From the NCBI GenBank assembly GCA_039090855.1, contig CM077007.1, forward strand, positions 17,223,515 through 17,287,514: a DNA stretch of 64,000 bases. The letters run 5' to 3'. Of the stretch, positions 33,601 through 45,309 are shown piece by piece (positions within the stretch are counted from its first letter, which is position 1; each line of letters begins with the position of its first letter). Source of the stretch: Macrothele yani. Lineage: Eukaryota > Arthropoda > Arachnida > Araneae > Macrothelidae. The position numbers were made by a program, and so were the translations under genes. The notes under the pieces are model-generated. The model did not search any database. It saw nothing but the letters and a program-made list of their open reading frames with translations, and was not told where the DNA came from.

Positions 33601-33984
33601 CTTGATCCTTTGTAGTTCCTCTTCCAATTCAAGAAGCCTTGAATCAGAAGATAGGGAGCGTCCGTTGTAGGTAGCCAAGGTCAGCATCAAATGGCAGCCT
33701 AGTCCGGTCCTCCGGGGATTCTTAGCACCCTCTGCCTTCATGTCGCACTGGCCGCTGCCTTGGCCAGGTACATTCCAGCTGCCGGAGACTGAGGGCCAAG
33801 ATTTAAGTTGTAGAGTCATTTTGGAGGTGTTTGGCCATAACTCACCACGCTGGCCAAGCGGGTTGGTGAGTGTGGAGATAGCATTTCCTCTGATCCCGAT
33901 GGTATAGTTATACCGCTATTTGCGGTCGTCAGAGCCCCTTTAGTGGGAACAGGATGCACCACGAGAAGGCGGGGTTGACATTTG
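30607..33984 (-). mobile_element. RTE-type retrotransposon, copy 1, nearly full length, split by a SINE
   Basis: Copy 1 runs on the minus strand with its 3' tail (CAT)n at 30607-30622 and its 5' end at 33984. The frame 33819-31983 begins [11 protein letters not shown] and holds an apurinic-type endonuclease ([36 protein letters not shown]). The first half of the reverse transcriptase follows ([21 protein letters not shown]). A SINE at 31758-31981 then interrupts. The frame resumes with RELIERAREYELPLC, YEKAFDSV, FTDDVVIFAT and ends RPRRRPHG before a frame break near 30747. Such proteins nick the target and copy their own RNA into it. Copy 1 also has a stop at about 31518, and its catalytic motif is FTDD where the other copies have FADD. 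Confidence 0.9.
31758..31981 (+). mobile_element. tRNA-derived SINE, family A, inserted in RTE copy 1
   Basis: Starts GCCGCCCCGGTGGCGCAGTG, has the B box GGTTCGAATCCCGG and ends in A15 or longer. A 14-bp target duplication AGTACGTGGATATG lies at 31744-31757 and 31982-31995. This is the cleanest copy of the family in the window and can serve as its reference. Confidence 0.95.
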
Positions 33985-35098
33985 TCACCATTGCTGGACG
34001 AAGGTCTCCCCACGTTTCCTCCACAACGGCCTGTCTTGTGCCAGTCTCTTCCATGTCACTCCCGCATACTTTCGAATTTCATACACCCATCTTCCATGTG
34101 GTCTTCTTCTGGGTCTTTTCCTGTCCCTTGGAATCCAATCTAAAATTTCGGCTGTCCATCGATGGTCTGTTCTTCTGGCAGCATGTCCAGCCCATTGCCA
34201 TTTCAGGGATTTAACTCTGATCATGATGTCCTCTACTCTTGTCATTTTTCGGATCCACGAGTTCCTCTTCTTATCTCTCCTGGTTACACCAAGCATGCAC
34301 CTCTCCATGACCCTTTGAGTTGTCTGCAGCCTTTGTATGTCTCTTTTAGCTAAGGTCCACGTCTCTGCACCATACGTAAGCACTGGAAGGATGCATTGAT
34401 CAAACACTTTTCTTTTAAGACATAATGGCATATTGCTCTTGAAAATTATGCTGTTTCTTCCAAAAGCTCTCCAGGCAAGTTTTGTACGCCGATTAATTTC
34501 TTCACCAATGTGACCTTCACTTGATACCTGCTGTCCAAGATAAACGTACGTGTCTGTTATCTCCAGCTTTTCTCCATCAATCGATAAATCTTCATTTCTT
34601 GTAAAAGCATTGTACATCACTTTTGTCTTCTGAAAGTTCATTTTTAATCCCACTTCTTTACTCTTGTCAGCAAGTTCCTGGATCATACTCTGCAGCTCTG
34701 ATGGGGTAGTTGCAAAAATGACTACGTCATCAGTAAAACGAAGGTGGGTTAGATAATCTCCATTAATCTTTATCCCCTTGTTTTCCCAGCTCAGCGACTG
34801 AAAAACACCCTCCAATGTGGCATTCAAGAGCTTCGGAGATATGGTGTCACCTTGTCTCACTCCCTTTCCAATTTTTACGTGTGTTGTATTTTCAAACAGC
34901 CTAATCTTTGCACTTGCATTTTCATAGATGTTATTAATAATATTAATGTATGCATCTTCAATACCGCAGGTTTTTAGAGCCATTGTAACTGCTGATGGTT
35001 TCACCGAATCAAAGGCTTTTTCATAATCGATAAAAGCCATGCACAATGGAAGTTCATATTCCCTCGCTCTTTCAATTAGTTCTCTCAGTACGTGGATA
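33985..35098 (-). mobile_element. RTE copy 2, 5'-truncated, open C-terminal frame
   Basis: The minus-strand frame 35175-33985 gives about 396 codons, the first 25 or so from the (AT)n run, then IHVLRELIERAREYELPLC through YEKAFDSV, RQGDTISPKLLNA, FTDDVVIFA and YLGQQVSSEGH to HGRWVYEIRKYAG. The 5' side stops at an (AT)n run at 35098-35149. The 3' end abuts the 5' end of copy 1 at 33984/33985, where the normal 3' terminus is shortened. The endonuclease region is missing. Confidence 0.9.
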
Positions 35099-35153
<55 letters not shown>

Positions 35154-35190
35154 CATCATCATCATCATCATTCATTCATTCATTCATTCA
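35098..35190. repeat. (AT)n, (CAT)n and (CATT)n run between RTE copies 2 and 3
   Basis: About 26 AT units are followed by CATCATCATCATCATCATTC and CATT repeats. The CAT part is the usual 3' tail of this RTE family on the minus strand. Confidence 0.9.
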
Positions 35191-38100
35191 TTATCAATCC
35201 ACTGCTGGACGAAGGTCTCCCCAAGTTTCCTCCACAACGGCCTGTCTTGTGCCAGTCTCTTCCATGTCACTCCCGCATACTTTCGAATTTCATACACCCA
35301 TCTTCCATGTGGTCTTCTTCTGGGTCTTTTCCTGTCCCTTGGAATCCAATCTAAAATTTCGGCTGTCCATCGATGGTCTGTTCTTCTGGCAGTATGTCCA
35401 GCCCATTGCCATTTCAGGGATTTAACTCTGATCATGATGTCCTCTACTCATGTCATTTTTCGGATCCACGAGTTCCTCTTCTCATCTCTCCTGGTTACAC
35501 CAAGCATGCACCTCTCCATGACCCTTTGAGTTGTCTGCAGCCTTTGTATGTCTCTTTTAGCTAAGGTCCACGTCTCTGCACCATACGTAAGCACTGGAAG
35601 GATGCATTGATCAAACACTTTTCTTTTAAGACATAATGGCATATTGCTCTTGAAAATTATGCTGTTTCTTCCAAAAGCTCTCCAGGCAAGTTTTGTACGC
35701 CGATTAATTTCTTCACCAATGTGACCCTCACTTGATACCTGCTGTTCAAGATAAACGTACGTGTCTGTTATCTCCAGCTTTTCTCCATCAATCGATAAAT
35801 CTTCATTTCTTGTAAAAGCATTGTACATCACTTTTGTCTTCTGAAAGTTCATTTTTAATCCCACTTCTTTACTCTTGTCAGCAAGTTCCTGGATCATACT
35901 CTGTAGCTCTGATGGGGTAGTTGCAAAAATGACTATGTCATAAGCAAAACGAAGGTGGGTTAGATAATCTCCATTAATCTTTATCCCTTTGTTTTCCCAG
36001 TTCAGTGATTGAAAGACATTTTCCAGTGTGGCATTAAAGAGCTTCGGAGATATGGTGTCACCTTGTCTCACTCCTTTTCCAATTTTTATGTGTGTTGTAT
36101 TTTCAAATAGCCGAAGCTTGGCACTTGCATTTTCATAGATGTTATTAATAATATTAATGTATGCATCTTCAATACCGCAGGATTTCAGAGCCATTGTAAC
36201 AGCTGATGGTTTCACCGAATCAAAGGCTTTTTCATAATCGATAAAAGCCATGCACAATGGAAGTTCATATTCCCTCGCTCTTTCAATTAGTTCTCTCAGT
36301 ACGTGGATATGATCTATTGTGCTGTATCCACTCCTGAATCCAGCTTGTTCTCTCGGTTGAGCCATGTCCAGTGTCACCTTCAAGCTGTGTGAAAGAACTT
36401 ATAGATTTTATAAACCACTGATAGGAGGCTGATAGGTCTGTAGTTCCTGAGATCCTCAATGTCACCTTTTTTATGTAGCAAGATCATTGTAGCGTTGTTC
36501 CAATCCTCAGGAATTTTCTCTTCATTAAGGCATCGAGTGAAAATTTGGGCGAGTACTGTTTCGATTTCTCCACTTGCTTCTTGTATGATGTCTACAGTAA
36601 TTCCATCTTCTCCTGGAGCTTTTCCTCGCTTCATGTTCTTGATTGCATGTGCAACTTCTGCTGGAAGGAATGGAAGAACTCTGGTACTGGTACCTTTCAT
36701 GATGTCTGGAGTACATGTATCATCCCTTTCATATAATTTGGAGTAGAAATCTTTCACTCTTGTCAAAATTTCGCCTCTATTTCTTGTTACAGAACCATCT
36801 TCTTTTCTCAGTGCCATAATCTGTTTTTTTCCCGTACTGAGATGTCCCTTTGCTATCCTTAGGCTTTGGTTGTTTTCAATTGCTTTCCTTACTAGTTCAC
36901 AGTTGAATTTCCTTACGTCTTCAGTGATACTTTTTCGTACTGTCTTGCATAGCTCTATATATTCCACTTTGGAAGTCACATCTTCTTTAGTTGTCCTCAT
37001 CACTCTTCTTTTTTGCATCAACATTTTAGTTTTTCCTGATAATTTGTTCACATGCAATTTGTTCTTAGACCCAGTTAATTTTGTTGCTGTTTCCATAAGA
37101 GCTTTGGTTACCTTTCTGTTAACTTCAGAAATATCCACTTCTTCCGATGTTAGGCCTTCTAAAGCAGAGAATCTGTTCTTCAGTTCCAATTTGAAGGTAT
37201 TATGGTGTATTTTAAGGTTGGTTCTGTCAATACATTTTGTTTGTCTTATGAGCTTGCTACGTTCGAGTTTAGTGTTGAGGTGCATCTTACATCTCACCAA
37301 TCTATGGTCACTGCCTGTGTTGAACTTGTTTAGCACACTGCAGTCTTCTATGACGAATTTTTTGTTACACATAATAAAATCAATTTCACTTGTCGTCCCA
37401 TTTGGATGTCTCCATGTCCATTTCCTGTGTGGCTTTTTCTTGAAAAAAGAGTTCAAGATGAAAAACCCTTCTGCCTCTGCAAACTCTACGAGAGTATTTC
37501 CACGCTGGTTTCTGTTGCCGTGACCGAATTTACCTACTGAAGTTTCATTCTGTTGCCGTTGCCTTATTTTTGCATTGAAATCTCCCATAATTATCTTCAA
37601 GTGCTGCTTACCTTTATTATTTAGATCACGAATTTCCTCATAAAATTCTTCAATTTCTTCTTCAGCATGACTTGTGGTGGGTGCATAAGTTTGAATGATC
37701 TGAGCCTGGTATCTTCTCGAGAGTTGGATAACGAGTCGTGCAGCTCTGTCAGAGGAACTTTCAACTTCTACAACTTTATCCTTCAGTTTCTTGTTTATTA
37801 TAAATCCAACACCACTAGTTCTGCCAGTATCTGACCCATGATAGTAGAAGAGATGTCCACTTTTCAGTTCAATGAGATCTTCTCCTTTTCTCCTTACCTC
37901 ACTTAGCCAGACGATGTTCCACTTGATCCTTTGTAGTTCCTCTTCCAATTCAAGAAGCCTTGAATCAGAAGATAGGGAGCGTCCGTTATACGTTGCCAAG
38001 GTCAGCATCAGATGGCAGCCTAGTCCGGTCCTCCGGGGATTCTTAGCACCCTCTGCCTTCATGTCGCACTGGCCGCTGCCTTGGCCAGGTACATTCCAGC

Positions 38101-38344
38101 TGCCGGAGACTGAGGGCCAAGATTTAAGTTGTGGAGTCATTTTGGAGGGGTTTGGCCATAACTCACCACGCTGGCCAAGCGGGTTGGTGAGTGTGGGATA
38201 GCATTTCCTCTAATCCCGATGGTATAGTTATATCGCTATTGGCGGTCGTCAGAGCCCCTTTAGTGGGAACAGGATGTACCACGAGAAGGCGGGGTTGACA
38301 TTTGTCAAGGAGAGGCTGTGATGTTTCGCATCACCTGACCTTAC
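35190..38344 (-). mobile_element. RTE copy 3, full length, two frames
   Basis: The first frame (38140-36380, 586 codons) carries the endonuclease ([26 protein letters not shown]) and the start of the reverse transcriptase ([21 protein letters not shown]). It then shifts at about 36395, where roughly seven bases of CTTTAGTGAAGATT are lost. The second frame (36383-35448, 311 codons) carries YEKAFDSV and RQGDTISPKLFNA. The catalytic box reads FAYDIVIFA rather than FADDVVIFA. A stop (AGA to TGA) near 35448 removes the C-terminus. The 5' untranslated end CCTGACCTTACAT at 38344 meets copy 4 head-to-head. Confidence 0.9.
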
Positions 38345-38362
38345 ATATATATATATATATAT

Positions 38363-41300
38363 ATGGGATGTAAGGTCATGTGATGCGTAACATCACAGCC
38401 TCTCCTTGACAAATGTCAACCCCGCCTTCTCGTGGTGCATCCTGTTCCCACTAAAGGGGCATCCTGTTCCCACTAAAGGGGCTCTGACGACCGCCAATAG
38501 CGGTATAACTATACCATCGGGATTAGAGGAAATTCTATCCCACACTCACCAACCCGCTTGGCCAGCGTGGTGAGTTATGGCCAAGCCCCTCCAAAATGAC
38601 TGTACAACTTAAATCTTGGCCCTCAGTCTCCGGCAGCTGGAATGTACCTGGCCAAGGCAGCGGCCAGTGCGACATGAAGGCAGAGGGTGCTAAAAATCCC
38701 CGGAGGACCGGACTAGGCTGCCATCTGATGCTGACCTTGGCAACGTACAATGGACGCTCCCTATCTTCTGATTCAAGGCTTCTTGAATTGGAAGAGGAAC
38801 TACAAAGGATCAAGTGGGACATCGTGGGGCTAAGTGAGGTAAGGAGAAAAGGAGAAGATCTCATCGAACTGAAAAGTGGACATCTCTTCTACTATCGTGG
38901 GACAGATACTGGCAGAACTAGTGGTGTTGGATTTATAATAAACAAGAAACTGAAGGATAAAGTGGTAGAAGTTGAAAGTTCCACTGACAGAGCTGCACGA
39001 CTCGTTATCCAACTATCGAGAAGATACCAGGCTCAGATTATTCAAACTTATGCACCCACCACAAGTCATCCTGAAGAAGAAATTGAAGAATTTTATGAGC
39101 AAATTTGTCATCTAAATAATAAAGGTAAGCAGCACTTGAAAATAATTATGGGATATTTCAATGCAAAAATAGGGCAACGGCAACAGAATGATACTTCAGT
39201 AGGTAAATTCGGTCACGGCAACAGAAACCAGCGTGGAAATACTCTCGTTGAGTTTGCAGAGGCAGAAGGATTTTTCATCTTGAACTCCTTCTTCAAGAAA
39301 AAGCCACACAGGAAATGGACATGGAGACATCCAAATGGGACGACAAGTGAAATTGATTTTATTATGTGTAACAAAAAATTCGTCATAGAAGACTGCAGTG
39401 TGCTAAACAAGTTCAACACAGGTAGTGACCATAGATTGGTGAGATGTAAGATGCACCTCAACACAAAACTTGAACGTGGCAAGCTCATAAGACAAACAAA
39501 ATCTATTGACATAACCAACCTTAAAAAACACCATAATACCTTCAAGTTGGAACTGAAGAACAGGTTCTCTGCTTTAGAAGTCCTAACATCGGAAGAAGTG
39601 GACATCTCTGAAGTTAACAGAAAAATAACCAAAGCTCTTATGGAAACAGCAACAAAATTAGCTGGGTCTAAGAACAAGTTGCATGTAAATAAATTATCAG
39701 GAAAATCGAAAATGTTGATGCAAAAAAGAAGAGAGATGAGGACAACTAAAGAAGATGTGACTTCCAAAGTGGAATATATAGAGCTATGCAAGACAGTACG
39801 AAAAAGTATCACTGAAGACGTAAGAAAATTCAACTGTGAACTAGTGAGGAAAGCAATTTAAAGCAACCAAAGCCTAAAGATAGCAAAGGGACATCTCAGT
39901 AAGGGAAGAAAACAGATTATGGCACTGAGAAAAGAAGATGGTTCTGTAACAAGAAATAGAGGCGAAATTTTAACAAGAGTGAAAGATTTCTACTCCAAAC
40001 TATATGAAAGGGATGATACATGTACTCCAGACATCATGAAAGGTACCAGAGTTTTTCCAGTTCTCCCAGCAGAAGTTGCTCATGCAATCAAGAACATGAA
40101 GCGGGGAAAGCTCCAGGAGAAGATGGAATTACTATAGACATCATACAAGAAGCAAGTGGAGAAATTGAAACAGTACTCGCCCAAATTTTCACTCGATGCC
40201 TTAATGAAGGGAAGATTCCTGAGGATTGGAACAATGCTACAATGATCCTGCTACATAAGAAAGGTGACATTGAGGATCTCGGAAACTACAGACCTATCAG
40301 CCTCCTATCAGTAGTTTATAAAATCTTCACTAAAGTTCTTTCACACCGCTTGCAGGTAACACTGGACATGGCTCAACCGAGAGAACAAGCTGGATTCAGG
40401 AGTGGCTACAGCACAATAGATCATATCCATGTGCTGAGAGAACTAATTGAAAGAGCGAGGGAATATGAACTTCCATTGTGCATGGCTTTATCGATTATGA
40501 AAAAGCCTTTGATTCGGTGAAACCATCAGCAGTTACAATGGCTCTGAAAACCTGCGGTATTGAAGATGCATACATTAATATTATTAATAACATCTATGAA
40601 AATTCAAGTGCAAAGATTAGGCTGTTTGAAAATACAACACACATAAAAATTGGAAAGGGAGTGAGACAAGGTGACACCATATCTCCGAAGCTCCTTAATG
40701 CCACATTGGAGGGTGTTTTTCAGTCACTGAGCTGGGAAAACAAGGGGATAAAGATTAATGGAGATTATCTAACCCACCTTCGTTTAGCTGATGACGTAGT
40801 CATTTTTGCAACTAGCCCATCAGAGCTACAGAGTATGATCCAGGAACTTGCTGACAAGAGTAAAGATGTGGGATTAAAATGAACTTTCAGAAGACAAAAG
40901 TGATGTTCAATGCTTTTACAAGAAATGAAGATTTATCGATTGATGGAGAAAAGCTGGAGATAACAGATACGTACGTTTATCTTGGACAGCAGATATCAAG
41001 TGAGGGTCACATTGATGAAGAAATTAATCGGCGTACAAAACTTGCCTGGAGAGCTTTTGGAAGAAACAGCATAATTTTCAAGAGCAATTTGCCATTATGT
41101 CTTAAAAGAAAAGTGTTTGATCAATGCATCCTTCCAGTGCTTACGTATGGTGCAGAGACGTGGACCTTAACTAAAAGAGACATACAAAGGCTGCAGACAA
41201 CTCAAAGACGAATGGAGAGGTGCATGCTTGGTGTAACCAGGAGAGATAAGAAGAGGAACTCGTGAATCCGAAAAATGACAAGAGTGGAAGACATCATGAT

Positions 41301-41561
41301 CAGAGTTAAATCCCTGAAATGGCAATGGGCTGGACATACTGCCAGAAGGACAGATCATCGATGGACAGCCGAAATCTTAGATTGGATTCCAAGGGACAGG
41401 AAAAGACCCAGAAGAAGACCACATGGGAGATGGGTGGATGAAATTCGAAAGTATGCAGGGGTGACATGGAGGAGACTGGCACAAGACAAACCGTTGTGGA
41501 GGAGACTTGGGGAGACCTTCGTCCAGCAGTGGATTGATAATGGTTGACAATGATGATGATG

Positions 41562-41570
<9 letters not shown>
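38363..41570 (+). mobile_element. RTE copy 4, full length, several breaks
   Basis: The 5' end GGGATGTAAGGTCA starts at 38363. A 22-base segment of the 5' leader (CATCCTGTTCCCACTAAAGG region, 38441-38485) is duplicated in tandem. The frame from 38596 (421 codons) holds the endonuclease, with MGYFNAKIG in place of MGDFNAKIG. It ends at a GAA to TAA change at 39859. Shifts near 40110, 40490 and 40880 split the reverse transcriptase, and the catalytic box reads LADDVVIFA. A TGG to TGA change occurs near 41263. The 3' tail GACAATGATGATGATGATAT runs into (AT)n up to 41620. Confidence 0.9.

Positions 41571-41621
<51 letters not shown>
41571..41621. repeat. (AT)n run
   Basis: About 25 AT units lie between the 3' tail of RTE copy 4 and the left inverted repeat of the next element. 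The repeat tip ATATTCTATAAAG begins at 41620, so the two overlap by sequence. Confidence 0.9.
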
Positions 41622-41625
<4 letters not shown>

Positions 41626-41838
41626 TATAAAGAAGATACCTAAGCAAAAAAATACAAATATAATTTTGACTCACACCTAGTACAACATAGAAAAGGTTAT
41701 GTATCTACCTGTGTGAGTAAAAGGAGAAAAGATAAAAAAATAAAATAAAACAACTGAATGTAGAAGGTGTCGAGAATACTGAGCCTTGGCTTTATCAAGG
41801 ACCAGCAAAAACTCTGCATTTTCTCACTTCCACAAAGA
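41620..41838 (+). repeat. left terminal inverted repeat of the RT element
   Basis: Begins ATATTCTATAAAGAAGATAC and ends CACTTCCACAAAGA. Its inner part repeats the first coding bases of the reverse transcriptase frame (TTGGCTTTATCAAGGACCAG) but here on the plus strand. Confidence 0.9.
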
Positions 41839-43227
41839 CCTAGTTGGAAATGGGTTTCTGCAAGGCCAAAGATGCAAGTAACATTCCCACCTAAAATAGT
41901 TTAAAAAATATATATATGTCATGTCCTCCGTAGAGTTGCATGACCTAGCACTAGTTAACAATTTCGCTTGCATCCATTAACCTTCCTGGCCCGACCCATG
42001 CTCTTCATCTGTTACTATTAAACAGAGAGAAGAAGATTAAAGAGAACTCAAGCTGTGAGAGTGACATAATAATTAGAAATGATTTTCAGCCATAACGAAA
42101 TTCCAAGTTCGTTTGAGAGAGAATTTAAACCTGAAAATCAATGCAAAAGAAATCCAAATTTTTACATTGCAATTAAAAAAGGAAATATTAATTTTTAACG
42201 AACAGATTTTTGAAAGAAAACTTGAGTCTAAAACCCCCTACTCTACAACTTATGACAGCACGAAAACGAGAATAAGTTAAAGATAATAATTAACTAAAGA
42301 AAACTTTGTGAAAGTTATATACCTTAAACAGTTAGTTGCAATATGTACAAAGTATTTCAGCAGTGCTTTAAGTGCATAATTAATTAGTTATTAAGAACTT
42401 AACTACTTTGAAAAAACAGCGCATAGACAGCGCATAGAAAAGGAACAAGCTTAGCCATCTTCTGTTCCTAGGTACCCCAAAAGACGCTCAAAGTTACAAA
42501 GAAAAGAAAGAGTTAAAACCCGCTAAAATGTTAACAGACAAACCAATGCCTAAAAGCTAAAAAGCTAAAAAATGACAGAGAAAAAGTACATGAAGTACAA
42601 ACATTGAACTTATAAAACCTAGAACCCAAAAACAAGGAAGAGAGCTTACCTCTTGTGTGACAAAAACTTTTCTCCTCACAAGAGAAGAACATGGCTGACC
42701 TCTTCCGCCACTCCCTAGACGCTGGGGGCAGTGAGGGTGGGGCTGATGGCCTCCTCATACAGCAAGAAACCAACGCGCGGAGATTTTGACCAGAGAAAAA
42801 AATATATAAACTTAAGACTGTGGATCTGTATGATCAGAAAGAGCAGAATTAACTCTCCAGAATACATGAGAAATATTATAAAATACACGAGCAGTGTATT
42901 TAATAATCTTTGCATGTATTAAATCACCTTAGTGAGCTTCTATAGATTAATCAGAATCTTATTAATTTTAATGTTGGTTTTACTATTTTTAGTATAGCTA
43001 TCCTAGTGATGAATAACTAGTTTTCTTTTTTATTTGTTTTTATTTTCTTTTATAAACAGATTTTTAAGCTTTTTTTTGTGATTTTGTTTATATTATTTAA
43101 TTTTTTGTTTTAATAGGACCGTCATATCCATAGCACTAAGGTTCCTTTAGGTAGTTAATAGGCATCCTCTAGCCAACTTCCTTACGGCTTTGATTGGTCA
43201 GAATCATATTATTAACTGTGTAGAAAA

Positions 43228-45309
43228 TTAAAGCAGATCAGCCAACCTTACTCTATTATTCAGAATAATTTTTCTTAAAGTTCTTTTGATGAAAGAAGAA
43301 GGAATTTCGTTCTCTAGAAAACTTTCTAATAGTATATTAATGTGGTAATTGAAGTCCAAATTGTTGCTGCAAATTCTTGAAATTCTTAGGACCTGAGAAA
43401 TTAGTACATTCTCAATTACTTTGGTTGAAATGTTATTATTCCAGTGTAGATATTTAATTACTTTGAAAGGAAAATTAACTCTTTTATCAAAGAGGCTAAT
43501 AGATGGGTTACCTCTGTTGAGCTTAATGCTTAAGTCTAGGAACTCAAGTTCCTGATTACTGTGGTTGGTTTTACATAAGTTAAGAGAGCTAGGATAGATA
43601 TTATCAAAATCACTCTCTATAACTTCTGAATTATTGATACACAGCAGATCATCAATATATCTAAAAGTGTAAAGGTAGTTATCTGAGCAGGTGGGGTGAT
43701 TTTTAATGAATTTATATTCCTTAAAGAACAGGAATAGATTAGCGATATTCGTGGACGTTGATGTTCCCATGGGAATACCGTTCACTTGCTTATAGAGAGT
43801 ATTATTATATAAGATATGGTTATTTTTTATGCAGCAATTGAGATAAGAGTTCCAAGTTCCTACATCAACAAATTGGTTAAGTTTAAATTCTGCATACAGC
43901 TCTTTAAAGGTAGTGATTATATCTGATAGAGGCAGATTAGTATATAGGTTTTCAAAATCATAACTATTAATATCTAGGGGACAAACTTTGAGTATAGTAG
44001 AAATTACTTCTGCATTATTATTAATTATCCAAAAATCTCTGTACATCAAGTTAGAACAGTTTCTAATGTGTTTCAAAACCTTCTTTAAGACATCTTCAAA
44101 AGCAAGATCTATTTTCTTTTTATGACTCCTTACTCCACTAGCTATGAACCTGAACTTCACAGGATCCTTATGAAACTTAACCGTTGCAAAAAGAAATGGA
44201 AATTCAGGCTCATATCTTCTAGTTTGTGGAATTTTAAGTTTCTTGAAGAATGCCTTAAACCGATTTTCTAACTGCTTGGTAGAATAACTTACGGGCTCGT
44301 ATGTTACTCTATTATTGAGTTCCATAGTTAACAATTCAAAATAGAACTTCTTACAGATAATTGCAAAATTATTGCTAGCTTTATCCATAGTGGTAAAAAT
44401 AAATTGGTCTTGTAGTTTGGAGAGTGACCTTTTAGCTTCTCCAGAGAAAAAGAGATTTCTGTCGAAACAAAAGTCCAGACCTGCCAACTCACCGGTGAAC
44501 CTATTGATTATATTATATTTCCATTCTGCGAAGGCCTCAATAGGCTGATTGTACCTTAAACTGGTTTTTACGATGTACCTATTAACATCTTGAGTGAAGC
44601 TCTCAAGAATCCTTTCTTTGGAAATTGTGAAGGAAGGTCTGAATTTAGAGCCATACTCTAATAAATTCCTAAGCTTTTCATTTTCAACAATACTCAAGTT
44701 TCCGGTGATAATATGGTTGTAATTCTTATCATAGTGAACTGTTTCTTTATGTTCATCACAAGAACATGTAGTAATTACAGGAATGTAGCTCGAAGAGTTA
44801 AGTTTGTAGTTTTTAACTATTGACCCTAAGGTCTTAACATATTTAAAACTTACAATAGACTGGTGCCTGTGGATGGGAAAAAAAATTGCATTATTGTAGA
44901 ACAGCTTCCTTACATTGAGATTATCGTAGGCTTTATTTAGGAACCTGATGGTAACAAAATTACTGGAAAATTCTTTAAGAGAAATTTTATCTTTAAGAAT
45001 ATGTTTAAGAATGTCCAGAACCAAAGCAAAAACATGCTTATCAACATGGTCAGCAGTTTCATTCCAGAATTTGAAAAAACTTTTAAGGACAGAGTGCTTG
45101 AAGGACTTGAGAATTTTGTAAGTATTTTTAACAAAATTAGTGCCAGTTTTAAAGCTTTCCAGAGTTTTTAGCAAGTTAGCAAAATCAACTTTGCATGATG
45201 TGCGAAATAACCTCTGTCCTCTATTACCTCTAGAGCAGCTCTTATTATTAACATATTCTTTGTGGAAGTGAGAAAATGCAGAGTTTTTGCTGGTCCTTGA
45301 TAAAGCCAA
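43228..45309 (-). CDS. Penelope-like reverse transcriptase, 693 codons open
   Basis: One uninterrupted frame. Visible reverse transcriptase blocks are KFHKDPVKFRFIASG (about residue 376), DFENLYTNLP (about 448, first catalytic Asp), NGIPMGTSTSTNIANLFLF (about 507) and TFRYIDDLL (about 552, catalytic IDD). A thumb-like tail follows, with LEFLDLSIKLNRG and SLFDKRVNFPFKVI. The GxPMG and RYIDD style fits the Penelope-like branch rather than RTE or LTR enzymes. There is no GIY-YIG domain. No ATG occurs for some 290 codons. The frame opens at TTG right after a stop, inside the right inverted repeat. A short ATG exon at 45396-45383 joined by an 87-base GT-AG intron (45382-45296) would supply a start in frame. 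The enzyme would copy element RNA, primed at a DNA break or end. Confidence 0.85.
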   Translation of the reverse strand: MALSRTSKNSAFSHFHKEYVNNKSCSRGNRGQRLFRTSCKVDFANLLKTLESFKTGTNFVKNTYKILKSFKHSVLKSFFKFWNETADHVDKHVFALVLDILKHILKDKISLKEFSSNFVTIRFLNKAYDNLNVRKLFYNNAIFFPIHRHQSIVSFKYVKTLGSIVKNYKLNSSSYIPVITTCSCDEHKETVHYDKNYNHIITGNLSIVENEKLRNLLEYGSKFRPSFTISKERILESFTQDVNRYIVKTSLRYNQPIEAFAEWKYNIINRFTGELAGLDFCFDRNLFFSGEAKRSLSKLQDQFIFTTMDKASNNFAIICKKFYFELLTMELNNRVTYEPVSYSTKQLENRFKAFFKKLKIPQTRRYEPEFPFLFATVKFHKDPVKFRFIASGVRSHKKKIDLAFEDVLKKVLKHIRNCSNLMYRDFWIINNNAEVISTILKVCPLDINSYDFENLYTNLPLSDIITTFKELYAEFKLNQFVDVGTWNSYLNCCIKNNHILYNNTLYKQVNGIPMGTSTSTNIANLFLFFKEYKFIKNHPTCSDNYLYTFRYIDDLLCINNSEVIESDFDNIYPSSLNLCKTNHSNQELEFLDLSIKLNRGNPSISLFDKRVNFPFKVIKYLHWNNNISTKVIENVLISQVLRISRICSNNLDFNYHINILLESFLENEIPSSFIKRTLRKIILNNRVRLADLL

